Assembly (NCBI RefSeq): GCF_042453785.1
Contig: NC_091673.1
Location: 11,999,501 to 12,063,500, forward strand
Length of the DNA: 64,000 bases
DNA from: Malus domestica
Taxonomy: Eukaryota > Streptophyta > Magnoliopsida > Rosales > Rosaceae
Direction of reading: 5' to 3'
The translations under genes were made by a program, and so were the position numbers. Below the pieces are notes generated by a model. The model saw only the letters and a program-made list of their open reading frames with translations. It made no database searches and was not told where the DNA came from. Shown piece by piece: positions 34,260-43,639 of the stretch (positions within the stretch are counted from its first letter, which is position 1; each line of letters begins with the position of its first letter).

Positions 34260-35909
34260 TCAGCAATTGCTTGGCCTTTTACTGCCCTTTGGGGGACATA
34301 CTGGAAGCTGAATTCTAATAATGCTAGAATCCACTTCCCAATCCTTCCTGTTAACATTGGCTTTGACAACATGTACTTTATCATATCTTGTTTCTACCTT
34401 GGTCAGAATTCTACTGAAGTAGTACACTGCCTGCTCTTTCCCACCTTCATTATTCTGAGCCAGCAAACTCCCAATTGATTTATTTGAAGCGGAGATATAT
34501 AGCTTTAAGGGTTTTCCCCTCTGAGGTGGTACTAATACTGGCGGGGAAGTCAAATAAGCTTTGATACCATCGAAAGCCTCTTGGTGCGGTGGTTCCCACT
34601 CGAAATTCTCTTTATCCTTCAGTCTTAACAAATGAGTCAGCGGCTGGATCTTGCCCGCTAGATTGGCAATGAATCTTCTTAAGAAATTAATTTTGCCCAG
34701 CAGCCTCTGAAGTTGCACTCTGTTGGTGGGTGAAGGTGACTCCATTATTGCCCGAGCTTTATTTTTGTCCACTTCTACCCCTCTTTGATGAACCAGGAAT
34801 CCCAAGAAATTGCCCGCTTTCATTCCAAATGCACACTTTTTTGGATTCATCTTCAATTTGTGGATCCTCATTCTTGTTAATGCCTGCCTGAGGTCTATCA
34901 AATGATGTTCTTCCGTCTTGGATTTCACCACGATGTCATCAATATACACCTCCATATTATGGCCAATCAGATCATGAAAGATGGCATTCATTGCCCTTTG
35001 GTAAGTTGCACCAGCATTCTTGAGCCCGAAGGGCATGAACAGATATTCATATGCCCCCACATGCCCAGGACACCTAAAAGCTGTCTTATGTATATCCTCC
35101 GGGGCCATCTTTATCTGATTATACCTGGCATTTCCATCCATAAAAGATAAGACTTTGTGTTTTGCTACTGCATCTATGGATAGATCTGCCATGGGCATGG
35201 AATACTCATCTTTAGGTGTAGCACCATTAATATTCCTGTAGTCAACACAACATCGAACCGCTTTTGTTACGACTTTTAAAACGGGTACAATGTTGGCTAA
35301 CCACTCCACATATTTGGCTGGCTTGATAAATCCGGCTTTTACGAGTCTCTCAATCTCTTCTTTGACCTTCTCTTTTATCTCATTCGACATCCTTCGTGGT
35401 GCTTGCTTAACCCGCTTATATCCTTCCTTGATGGGCAGTCTGTGTTCCACCAAGGTTGCATCTAAACCCGACATCTCAGTGTCATGCCAAGCAAAACAAT
35501 CTCTGAATTCTTGCAAGAGACAGATAATTTGTGCCCGATCCTCACTCTCCAATAAACCACTGATTTGTATTGGTCTTGGGTCCTCCTTTGTTCCTAGCTC
35601 AATAACTTCCAAAGGATCTTGGACCTCCGGTGGTGGCTTATCAGGTTCTGCACACAAAAATTTGACTAGCTCCAGGCTCTCGGGCAAGTCATCTGGCTCA
35701 TCTAGGTCATATATACACTCGGCCATTTGAATGGCTCTTTCCAATTCTTCTTGACAAGATTCCTCGTTGCTTTCATCCTGGCTGGTTGAAGCTCCTACCT
35801 GCCATTCCTGCTCTTCTCTGTCTAAGAGCTCATTTTCTTGTCTTCTTTCTTTCCCATACACCAACAGTCGTTTAATCAGGGATCTGACTACCATTACCTG
35901 ATCCTTCAT
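34260..35909 (-). CDS. Reverse transcriptase with partial RNase H, complete Tat element
   Basis: This 549-residue frame holds the RT linker (FAWHDTEMSGLD), the palm (CVDYRNINGATPKDEYSMP), MPFGLKNAGATYQRAMN and the catalytic MEVYIDDIVVKS near residue 322. The thumb/connection (KLKMNPKKCAFGM, GNFLGFLVHQRG, LLGKINFLRRFIANLAG) and the start of RNase H (KPLKLYISASNKSIG) follow. Near residue 510 a deletion removes most of RNase H and shifts the frame; the lost frame resumes on the next register as GRIGKWILALLEF. RT would copy element RNA to cDNA in cytoplasmic particles. Confidence 0.88.
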   Translation of the reverse strand: MKDQVMVVRSLIKRLLVYGKERRQENELLDREEQEWQVGASTSQDESNEESCQEELERAIQMAECIYDLDEPDDLPESLELVKFLCAEPDKPPPEVQDPLEVIELGTKEDPRPIQISGLLESEDRAQIICLLQEFRDCFAWHDTEMSGLDATLVEHRLPIKEGYKRVKQAPRRMSNEIKEKVKEEIERLVKAGFIKPAKYVEWLANIVPVLKVVTKAVRCCVDYRNINGATPKDEYSMPMADLSIDAVAKHKVLSFMDGNARYNQIKMAPEDIHKTAFRCPGHVGAYEYLFMPFGLKNAGATYQRAMNAIFHDLIGHNMEVYIDDIVVKSKTEEHHLIDLRQALTRMRIHKLKMNPKKCAFGMKAGNFLGFLVHQRGVEVDKNKARAIMESPSPTNRVQLQRLLGKINFLRRFIANLAGKIQPLTHLLRLKDKENFEWEPPHQEAFDGIKAYLTSPPVLVPPQRGKPLKLYISASNKSIGSLLAQNNEGGKEQAVYYFSRILTKVETRYDKVHVVKANVNRKDWEVDSSIIRIQLPVCPPKGSKRPSNC

Positions 35910-35921
35910 TTTTTTTTTCTA

Positions 35922-36878
35922 TCATTGATGGTGTAGGGGTGTTGGGATGATACAAGGTCTGTCCCACTCCTTTCTAGTAAGGAGCATCCCTTGTTCTATG
36001 AGCTTTTGGGCCGTCACCTTGGTAGGGCGGTCGTTCTCATCTGCTCCTAAACACTTCAAGATTCCTATGTTGGGATTGTAGAAACTTGCTTCCGCTATAT
36101 TGGTTGTGGGAAGAAATTGCCGTGATTCGGCCTCTACCATCTCCCAAAAGCCTGGCCCTTCCGTGCTTGCCTCATGATACACATCCACTTGTTGATGTAG
36201 GGTGGAGGGTACAGCAAGACTTTAGTGGATCCAATCTCTTCCAAATAAGGCTCCATAGGTGGAGGTGCAGTCCACCACAAAGAACGTCAGCATGATATGT
36301 TTAGACCCCAGATCTACTTCCAAAGGCAATATCCCAAGAGTCTTGGTGATAGTGCCCGAGAAACTAGAAACTGTGAGGTCTGTAGGAATAAGATCCTCTG
36401 TGCCTCTCCCCAACTTTTTCATCTGCTTGGCTGGTAATACATTAACAGCTGCCCATCCATCAATCAAAATCCTTCTAAAGGGCATTCCCTCCAAATGAGC
36501 TGTTACATATATGGGTTTTAGATGATTGGCAAGTGAAATGTTCGGGCGATTGAACACCATTTTGTCTGTGTAGATCCTTAAAGGACCCTCTTTGGATGCT
36601 TCAGATGATGCAGCTTTTCCCGACTCTCATTCTTCTGCTATTTCCATATTAACATGAGCCATCATTGGCTCAGTTGTTACATAATCTCCTTCCATGGCGG
36701 CGGGCTGATTAGGTTGAGCAACAAACATAGCAGATAACACATACACCATGTTTATATGAAAGTTCTTAGGCTCTGGCAGTTCCTCTTTTTTGCTCCCAAT
36801 CTGGTTCATGAACTCATCCAACCACGTCATAGCATCTGGTGGAAGCAATGGTTCTGGTGCCTCATCTAGCTGATTCAC
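35922..36878 (-). pseudogene. Protease region of the complete Tat element, interrupted
   Basis: Three fragments share one frame: 36,878-36,627, 36,560-36,222 and 36,188-35,922. The middle one carries the retropepsin region RILIDGWAAVNVLP, where relatives have Asp-Gly-Gly or Asp-Ser-Gly, and FVVDCTSTYGALFGRDWIH, the second conserved segment. The change to Trp beside the active-site Gly and the stops at about 36,628 and 36,222 suggest no working protease. Confidence 0.75.
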
Positions 36879-38059
36879 ACCTGAACATGGTGTTTGTTTT
36901 GGAACTTCCCAAAGGGATCTTCTAATGATAGAGAAGGTTGTTTTTTCTCAGGGGATACAGTTCCAAAGCAAATAGGCTGCTCTGCTTTCCATCCGGGAGT
37001 CAGCACCATAACCATATCTTCTTGAGCTCTCCTCAAGATTCTATATTTCCCAGGGTGTAGGCTTTGTGGCACATGATTTCCTTCGCCTTCAATCTTACTA
37101 TTAGCCTTTTCCACCTCCTTCTTACTTCTCCAGCGGAGCTGACTGCTCCCCCCAGATGGCGTTTTCTCTAACTTTTGATTTTTGGAAGCTTCCGACGTCG
37201 CTGGGGTTTTCAAGGAATTCATGTAGGCTTTGTGTTGCCTCTGAACCCTTATGACCATGGAGGCACCCATTTGCTTAACGGGCTGTCCATTCTTCCCGAC
37301 CACATACCATTTTCGCCCGAGGCGGGCATGATTATCTTTTGTGACGGGGTTTTTTATCCTGTCATTCCTCGTAACCTTTCTTCCTATATGGGCGTACTGA
37401 GAGTGCCCTACACTTCTCTCTTTTGGCTTCTTGGCATCTTTATCCTCTGCCTCCTTAGAAACTTCATGGTTACGAAATATTTCTGATAAAGCCCTTCGTT
37501 GGGAATCGCCTCCTAACCGCTGAAAGACACTTCGGGAGGTATCCCTTCCTGCAGTCCGCCGAGCTTTCTCTTGTGCCTCTTTTCTCTTTTGGTCTTCATT
37601 CCTCCTGATCAGTTCATGATCTATGAGGGCTCCCACGGGCGGTATTTCGAGTTTACACTCGCATTGGCACTTACTGCACAACACCCTTCCTTTGAATATG
37701 GCGGCTTTTGGATATTCAGGCAAGTTAACCCCCCCTTTTATGGGTTTGTCAACCAATCTTCTTTCTTCTTCTCTTGTGACCTTCTCTTTTCCCTTCTCCG
37801 CCCAGGCCATACTGATCATATTTATAGGGGCCTCTGAGAAGGGATCCGTATGTTTATCTGTCACCGCAGCTTCTTCTAGTGGATTGGTTTTAAGCCCCCT
37901 CTTCTCCCTATCATCTTTCTCCCCAAGATGAGGTAAAGACATAGGGATGAGTGGTCTTAGAACCGGATCATCTTCTTTTCTAGAGCCTGCAAAAATGTTC
38001 TCGAGTCTTTGTAGCATGTGCAACAAAGCAGTTTGGAAATCTTCTGATCCTTTTGACAT
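36875..38059 (-). CDS. Gag-like ORF of the complete Tat element, gag core apparently missing
   Basis: The 394-residue frame starts 44 bp after the LTR, just behind the PBS, as gag should. The N-terminus (FQTALLHMLQRLENIFAG) and the basic tail (SVFQRLGGDSQRRAL and later RQHKAYMNSLK) resemble gag ends. The capsid-type central domain with its Trp-Tyr and Phe-x-x-Leu motifs is not there; instead residues 60-135 lead directly to CSKCQCECKLEIP, a Cys cluster that is not a normal CCHC knuckle. The stop overlaps the ATG of the protease frame by ATGA. It could be a deletion derivative depending on other copies for particles. Confidence 0.65.
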   Translation of the reverse strand: MSKGSEDFQTALLHMLQRLENIFAGSRKEDDPVLRPLIPMSLPHLGEKDDREKRGLKTNPLEEAAVTDKHTDPFSEAPINMISMAWAEKGKEKVTREEERRLVDKPIKGGVNLPEYPKAAIFKGRVLCSKCQCECKLEIPPVGALIDHELIRRNEDQKRKEAQEKARRTAGRDTSRSVFQRLGGDSQRRALSEIFRNHEVSKEAEDKDAKKPKERSVGHSQYAHIGRKVTRNDRIKNPVTKDNHARLGRKWYVVGKNGQPVKQMGASMVIRVQRQHKAYMNSLKTPATSEASKNQKLEKTPSGGSSQLRWRSKKEVEKANSKIEGEGNHVPQSLHPGKYRILRRAQEDMVMVLTPGWKAEQPICFGTVSPEKKQPSLSLEDPFGKFQNKHHVQV

Positions 38060-38080
38060 ATATTGCTTTGATCAAAGAAT

Positions 38081-38096
38081 CCCACCGGGCGTGCCA
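38081..38096 (-). promoter_or_regulatory. Primer binding site of the complete Tat element
   Basis: On the minus strand TGGCACGCCCGGTGGG begins about six bases after the LTR end. Its opening TGG pairs with a tRNA CCA end. I cannot name the tRNA. Confidence 0.6.
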
Positions 38097-38102
38097 AAAC
38101 TA

Positions 38103-39784
38103 TGTTCGTGGCGGGAATTTCCGTGGGGAATGCTTCCTGGTAGACGAGCACACAGCTCCCCAAGAAGTTGGCACCGGTTGATGCTTTCTGTCGAGCTTCT
38201 GCTTTACTGGCGGGCTTGTCGGGCAAAGCCTGTCAGGCAAGGCTTGTCGGGCAAGGCTGAAAGAGAAGGACAGAGTTAACTTTGAAATGTGCCTTTGTGA
38301 GGCCTTAGGTGTAGGCCTTGAGGCTCACGATCAAGATTAACTTTGAATTGCTCAGGCATGCCACTACCATCTTCAGCATGGCAGATGTAGAACGGATGTT
38401 TGAGTTTTAATTATATATATTCGAGAGACTATGTTAGTTATTGATAGGTGCCTTTGTGGGGCCTTAGGTATAGGCCTTGAGGCTTCCCATAAATAACTAA
38501 CTTAGTACTCAAACACATAAGGTTCCTTTTGTTAGTTATATAGGTCTTATAACCATCATACTTCTGATTACCTGAGCTCAAAGAGCAGAATGAATCCAAA
38601 TAGGTGCCTTTGTGGGGCCTTGAATAGGCCTTGAGGCTTCCCATCAGAACCCCTTCTGTACTTAATGTTCTTGCCCGAGAAATAGGATGAATCCAAATAG
38701 GTGCCTTTGTGGGGCCTTGAATAGGCCTTGAGGCTTCCCATCAGAATTTATCCCGTACTCGAACGTTTTTGCCCAAGAAATAGGATGAATCCAAATAGGT
38801 GCCTTTGTGGGGCCTTGAATAGGCCTTGAGGCTTCCCATCAGAATTCATCCCGTACTCAAATGTTATATGGTCATCATAATATAATAGAAATAAAACTAA
38901 GTGGTAGGTCGATTACTTGCGCCCCAAGTAACTTCGGACTTCTTGTTTATCAAAGCTTGTCGTGGATGGGTTAAGTCCACATCAGGTTCTTTTTTATCCC
39001 TTGAGGCCAAGGACTTTTTAGGGTGATCAAATCTTATATGCCCGAGGGCTTAGAGCTTAGATCTGGTTTGAACTGTGAAGACATATTCAAATCGGATTCA
39101 AGCGCTGAGAGAGTCTTTTAATAGCTATATTACTAGAAATAATTTGGATACAACTTGAAGTATACAACATATTGCTAGGCTAATGAATGAAAAGACAAAA
39201 ACAAAGAAGGTCGGGCAAGGCTGATCGTCTTGCAACTTCCTATCTTTGTGGGTTAACAGAAGGTTTGAAAGCTTAGAAAAGGGGTTGGGATGTGAGTTTG
39301 CAGAAAGAAAATCGATAGTACAGCAGGCGTTGAGCAGGGTAGCATAGCTATTACAAAGGGTTTGTCCCGAAAGGGATGAAGGCTTGGGCTTACTACAGCT
39401 TCGTTTTGAAGGCAAATCTGGCTTTGAGCAGAGTTTATGCTTTTGTTTGTTTGTTTTGAGTGTCCTTGATTCTGACTTCTCTTTCTCCTCTTATAGCCAC
39501 ATTGGCTTGGCCTCCTGTAGCAATAATCTTGCCCGAATGTAGTTTGAAGGATAGTGACTCATCAGCTATTTACTTGTACTGCCATCATAAAGTACTTTTG
39601 GGCTGATTAGCTGGCTAGTCTATACCACTTGGCCCTTGGGTAGGTGAGCAAGTGGTGCAAATATGCTGCACCTAGTCGGGAAAGGCCATTTCTGCTTTCT
39701 AGGTCTGGGCTGAGCTTCGGGTTTTTCCTTCTCTTTTTGGGCCAACTCCCTTCTAAGCCCAAAGTTTAAGTTTTAACCCAAACA
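38103..39784 (-). repeat. 5' LTR of the complete Tat element (1,682 bp)
   Basis: It pairs with 30,015-31,554 and is about 140 bp longer because of one extra tandem unit at 38,600-38,800 and a short GGCAAGGCTTGTCGG-type duplication near 38,230. The TATA region near 39,490 reads CTATAAGAGG on the minus strand, one base weaker than in the other LTR. Confidence 0.92.
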
Positions 39785-41700
39785 ATAAGAGCAAGAAGAT
39801 CATTTTCCTGTAGCAAAGAGAGACAAAAGTACGGGCAATGAAGAAATTAGAGGGCAGCTGGGGAGTTCACTGTTGGTGAACAGTAACCCCTCTCACATGA
39901 TGAACAATGAGGAACTGAACTTTAGTGTATATAGATATCTACTAGACCAAAGTATTTTTCCGTTTCGAACATTAAATTTACAATTTTACCCCTGCTCTCC
40001 CCGTGTTGGTTATCGTGTAAAAGGACGGGATGGATCGCACTCTTCTTTCTGCTTTTCTGGAGTATTTTATAGGTAAAGGTGCTGAAGACACTGTTTAAGA
40101 TTGTTTTATTGGAGGAAAGTAACAACCAGTGGAATTTTAGCAGACCAATTCTGAGCTTGATACTTATTTATGAGCAGGACACAAGTTTCGGGAAAGAAGC
40201 AGAAAAGCAGGAGGAAAAGGAGCAGAAAAAGGAGCAGAAAAGCAGGAAAGGTGCCAGCCCATCATGAGAAGCCGAAGGAAAAAGCAAAAAAAAAAAAAAA
40301 AAAAAAGAGAAAGAAAGGAGAGACATACGAAGGAGAGAGAGGGAGCCCAAAAAGATAGCAGAAAAGGAGAGAGAGCCGTGTGTGGTGAAAAGAGAGTGAG
40401 GACGAAGGAGAGAGAGGAGGGGCGAAAGAGGGCGGCGAGACAGACGGAAGAAAGCACAGCAAAGGAGTCTGAGGGTTTTTTAAACTTAATTTTAATGTTT
40501 CTTATTATGAATTCAGTGACAATTTCATCTTTGTTTCGGAAAATTTGCGTATGAATTTCGTTTATGTAATTTTGGGTGTTCTGTTTATATCGTTAGATTC
40601 GTCGTCCGAGTGTATGATTTGCTTCTGTTTTTTTTGTTTCAGGAGACGTTGCTCTACGTTTCTTTGGGCTTTTGTGTGCAGTTTTCGAAGCCCTTTGTGC
40701 TAAAGGTAAACAATTTTAGTTTTTTCCTTTGAGGCTTGCTTACTAGGACAAACAAAAAACGTTTTCATAAATGGATGCAGATGGTATTGAGAGTTTTGGC
40801 TATTCCCTCAGTACGTGTAGGTATTTATTCACGACGGGTTAAGTAGTTTTGGAATTCTCTTTTGCTTCATATAGAAACCTTCTTTTGGGTGAGTTTTGCA
40901 TGTTTCTGACGGCGAGGGTTTTGATTTTGCATATTTTTGTGTGGATATCTGATATGTTTTGGTTTTGGATTTGAATGGGATTTGCCCAGCTGCTATTTCA
41001 AAGCTGGAGGAGCCATTGTTCTCCTTTCGTAAAAGTTTACATGCACACTTTCACTGGAAAACCTCAAGTATGTATTATGTAGTTATACTATTCTCTCCAA
41101 CTCTGCTTTTCGTTGTCCGTATGTTCGAATATGACAGAACAGAAATGAATGTCCAAGCTAAAGGGGGGTCAGGCACACGGAACTGACCCAAATATTCTGC
41201 AATATTTAGGAAGTGGAAGAAATAAATATTTGAGGTCTGAGATATACTTGTATGAAAAAAGTTGATTTTTTAAAATTCTTCGTTTTTGGTTTTTTAATTT
41301 TTTAACTTTTTATGCAGGAAGAGGAAGAACCCAGAAAATATATGTTCACCGGGTTTGAGGGAATTGTGAAGAAAAATCATTATCCTCTTTCCTTTTTGAA
41401 TTAAAATAAATAAATTAGGCTTTAATTTTTGAGCAAGTGCGTTGGACATAATCATTACTTTCTATTACAATTATTAAAATTAATTCAATTAACTAAAGTT
41501 GATTTGAATGTAATGATGATGGAGATATTTGCATAGGCGATGGAATCTCGCTGACAACTTCCGATAGAATCTCTGCCTTTGAAAAAGCCACAAAATATGG
41601 GCTAGACATCATGATATGCCTCAATTTTCCTTTTTCTCCTGCTTTACTGACGTGGAAGAAAATTCAGAAGAGGGAAAAAAATCATCACCGATTGTTACAA
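39785..41700 (+). other. Flank with one exon-like segment, no gene recognised
   Basis: ATAAG at 39,785-39,789 is the right target duplication. A purine-rich stretch with an A run of about 20 lies at 40,170-40,450 and gives meaningless open frames. A segment at about 40,643-40,706 is bounded by TTTGTTTCAG and GTAAAC, like an internal exon on the plus strand, and is open in one frame, but I do not recognise the peptide. The rest shows nothing. Confidence 0.35.
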
Positions 41701-41717
41701 AGATAGATTATCTTGCT

Positions 41718-41840
41718 TACAACAACAACAAAATTTTTTCCCACTAAGTGAAGTCGGCTATATGAATCCTAGAACGTCATTGCGTTCGGTTTTGATAGAT
41801 CATCTTGCTTAAAAAAAAAAAAAAAAAAAAAAAAAACTAA
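41718..41840 (+). mobile_element. SINE-like (Au-type) fragment with A tail
   Basis: ACAACAACAA followed by CCCACTAAGTGAAGTCGGCT and ATGAATCCTAGAACG and CATTGCGTTCGGTTTTG closely follows the consensus I remember for the Au SINE of flowering plants. A run of about 27 A ends the segment at 41,812-41,836. The head of the element is missing or diverged. Confidence 0.5.
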
Positions 41841-43267
41841 TGAAAAAGATTTTAAAACTTTATATTTTAATGATAAAGATAAAATAATGATAAGACAAAT
41901 AGTATCATGATTGATTTTTTAGTGTAAAAATATGATTTTTTGTTAAAGTGAACAGTATCTGAAGTTTTTTGTTAAAATTTCCTTAAAAAATACTAGGTAA
42001 ATATCATCCATCTTTATTTTTTCTTTCGGTGTAATTTATTCAAAAATAAATTTGCCACATTAATCTAAATGTTTAGTTTTCATTTTCCTTTGCCTAGATT
42101 GCTTTCCTAGTGGTGAAAATTACTTGACCAAAACTTCAGTTGTTCCAGCCATCAAATTTACAGTCCTTTGTCAATATATGTATCAAACAATCTTTCTAAC
42201 ATTTTTGGCCATGTAAATAACTCTTTCTAATCTATGTAAATAATTCTGTCTAACCTAAGGAGCATAATATTTTTTGCATGTAAATAGTCCAGCACTTTAC
42301 AATCTTTAGTATCTAAGTGCTTTGGTGCACAATGGATGACTAATAGTTTTTGTATGTAGATTACCAAACATTCTGCAATTTTTTACCTTATAGATTGCAT
42401 AAACTAAACATTTTTTGTATTAAAATTTTCAATCCTTTTGATTGTCAATAATTTTAATGATGTTACACTGTTTTTACATGTTTCGAGCCCAGCGTTTGGT
42501 TCAATTGTTAATTCCGTAGCAACATGTGGACATGTTTTCTAGTTAAGACATAAAAGTTCTTCTTTGCTTTTTTGTAATGTAACAAAGATCTTAATGACTC
42601 AAGACATGCAAACTATTTAGGTATAGAACAGAAGGAACCATGTTTCTTTTCTTTTGGTAAATAAGGACCCATCTTCTAGTGAAATTTTGAACATACTAAG
42701 GCGCTCTTTTATTGGGAGAGTACATCCTCTCATAATCATTTGTTAGGTTATCAGAGAAAGTTTTGAATTCAAATCTCATGAATGATAATAACTGTTTTTT
42801 AGATTGAATATATCTAGTTGTACGTCGATCATGTACTGGTAACGCCATCAAATTCATGATCATGTGTGAAAAATTATTAAACTCAAGTTTCTTGGGTCCT
42901 AGTTTATATGTAAAATCCCATATATCCTGTTATGCTGGAATTTATAAGCCTAATGTTAAGGTAAACATTTCAGATCCGGAAAAATTACCGAAGAGAAGAA
43001 GACTCTGATGAAAATTTCAAGAAGAACAAGGCATTCATCGTATAGAAATAGATCACAAATGTCTTTCAAGATTTTCACGTTATTAACCACAAATTGAACA
43101 AATCGAAAGGCAGAAAAATATGAATGGACAGATCAATTGCACAAAAATTGAAAGAATGAAACATAACCTCAATTCGAGAGGCTAACGCCAAATGCATGCA
43201 AATCTAGCTAGCTAGAGTTTACGTGCAAGTCTCAAGTTTGAGATATATTCCTTTACATTCTCTCAAA
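41841..43267. other. AT-rich intergenic region
   Basis: No gene or clear repeat is visible. It is the 3' flank of the DUF3511 gene. Confidence 0.4.
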
Positions 43268-43531
43268 CTACGTATACACAAGCGCATGATATTTGTTCTT
43301 GAACCAACGTACCCCATTCTTTAAAGCAGTCTTGAATTTGGTTTCAACGACGTAGGACTTGTACTTGGCCACCCGACGTTTTCTCTTGAGCTCTACTTGG
43401 CTAGAGTTGTAGATCGAAGATGCTTTACGTGAATACCCTTGATTTTCCCAAGGATAACCTTCGTGGTCACGGTCACCATAAGGCATATACGTTGATTGAT
43501 AAGTTGATTGCATCTTGTCCATCTCTCTCAT
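43268..43531 (-). CDS. DUF3511-domain small protein
   Basis: The C-terminal 41 residues (ELKRKRRVAKYKSYVVETKF, then a Leu-Lys-Asn-Gly and RWFKNKYHALVY) match the pattern I know for plant DUF3511 proteins: a basic Arg/Lys-rich start, Ala-x-Tyr-Lys, then Arg-Trp-x-Lys-Asn. The family is plant-specific and small, and its role is unknown. The N-terminal half is Tyr/Ser/Gln-rich (QSTYQSTYMPYGDRDHEGY). An in-frame Met exists at 43,612, but a TATA box lies only about 10 bp upstream of it, so the transcript should begin below it. I therefore choose the Met at 43,531 (87 residues). No intron is needed. The gene looks intact. Confidence 0.7.
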   Translation of the reverse strand: MREMDKMQSTYQSTYMPYGDRDHEGYPWENQGYSRKASSIYNSSQVELKRKRRVAKYKSYVVETKFKTALKNGVRWFKNKYHALVYT

Positions 43532-43618
43532 CTTTCTTGCTTGCCAATCAAGGTTGACGAGCAATGAGAGAGAGAGGTGGACGACAAAAACTTGGTTTTG
43601 ATGGGAGAGCATGGAATT

Positions 43619-43625
43619 CTTATAG
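43619..43625 (-). promoter_or_regulatory. TATA box of the DUF3511 gene
   Basis: The minus strand reads CCCCTATAAGAATT. A start site about 30 bp downstream would be near 43,590, leaving a leader of about 60 nt rich in CTCTCT before the ATG at 43,531. Confidence 0.55.
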
Positions 43626-43639
43626 GGGGACTTGCGTTG

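Larger units (their letters stand above)
30015..39784 (-). mobile_element. Complete Tat-type Ty3/Gypsy retrotransposon (9,770 bp)
   Basis: Both LTRs are present, starting TGTTTGGGTT and ending CCACGAACA on the minus strand. The 5-bp target duplication ATAAG is perfect (30,010-30,014 and 39,785-39,789). The coding order on the minus strand is gag-like ORF, protease, RT with RNase H, second RNase H and integrase. The RT and integrase motifs are intact, but frame changes occur at about 36,880, 34,380, 34,050-34,260 and 33,370, so it is probably not autonomous. The LTRs are very alike, so insertion was fairly recent. Confidence 0.92.

Noticed and set aside
40164..40554. Overlapping Lys/Arg-rich and Phe/Ser-rich frames
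   Set aside because: They are translations of a GAAAG-rich stretch with a long A run.
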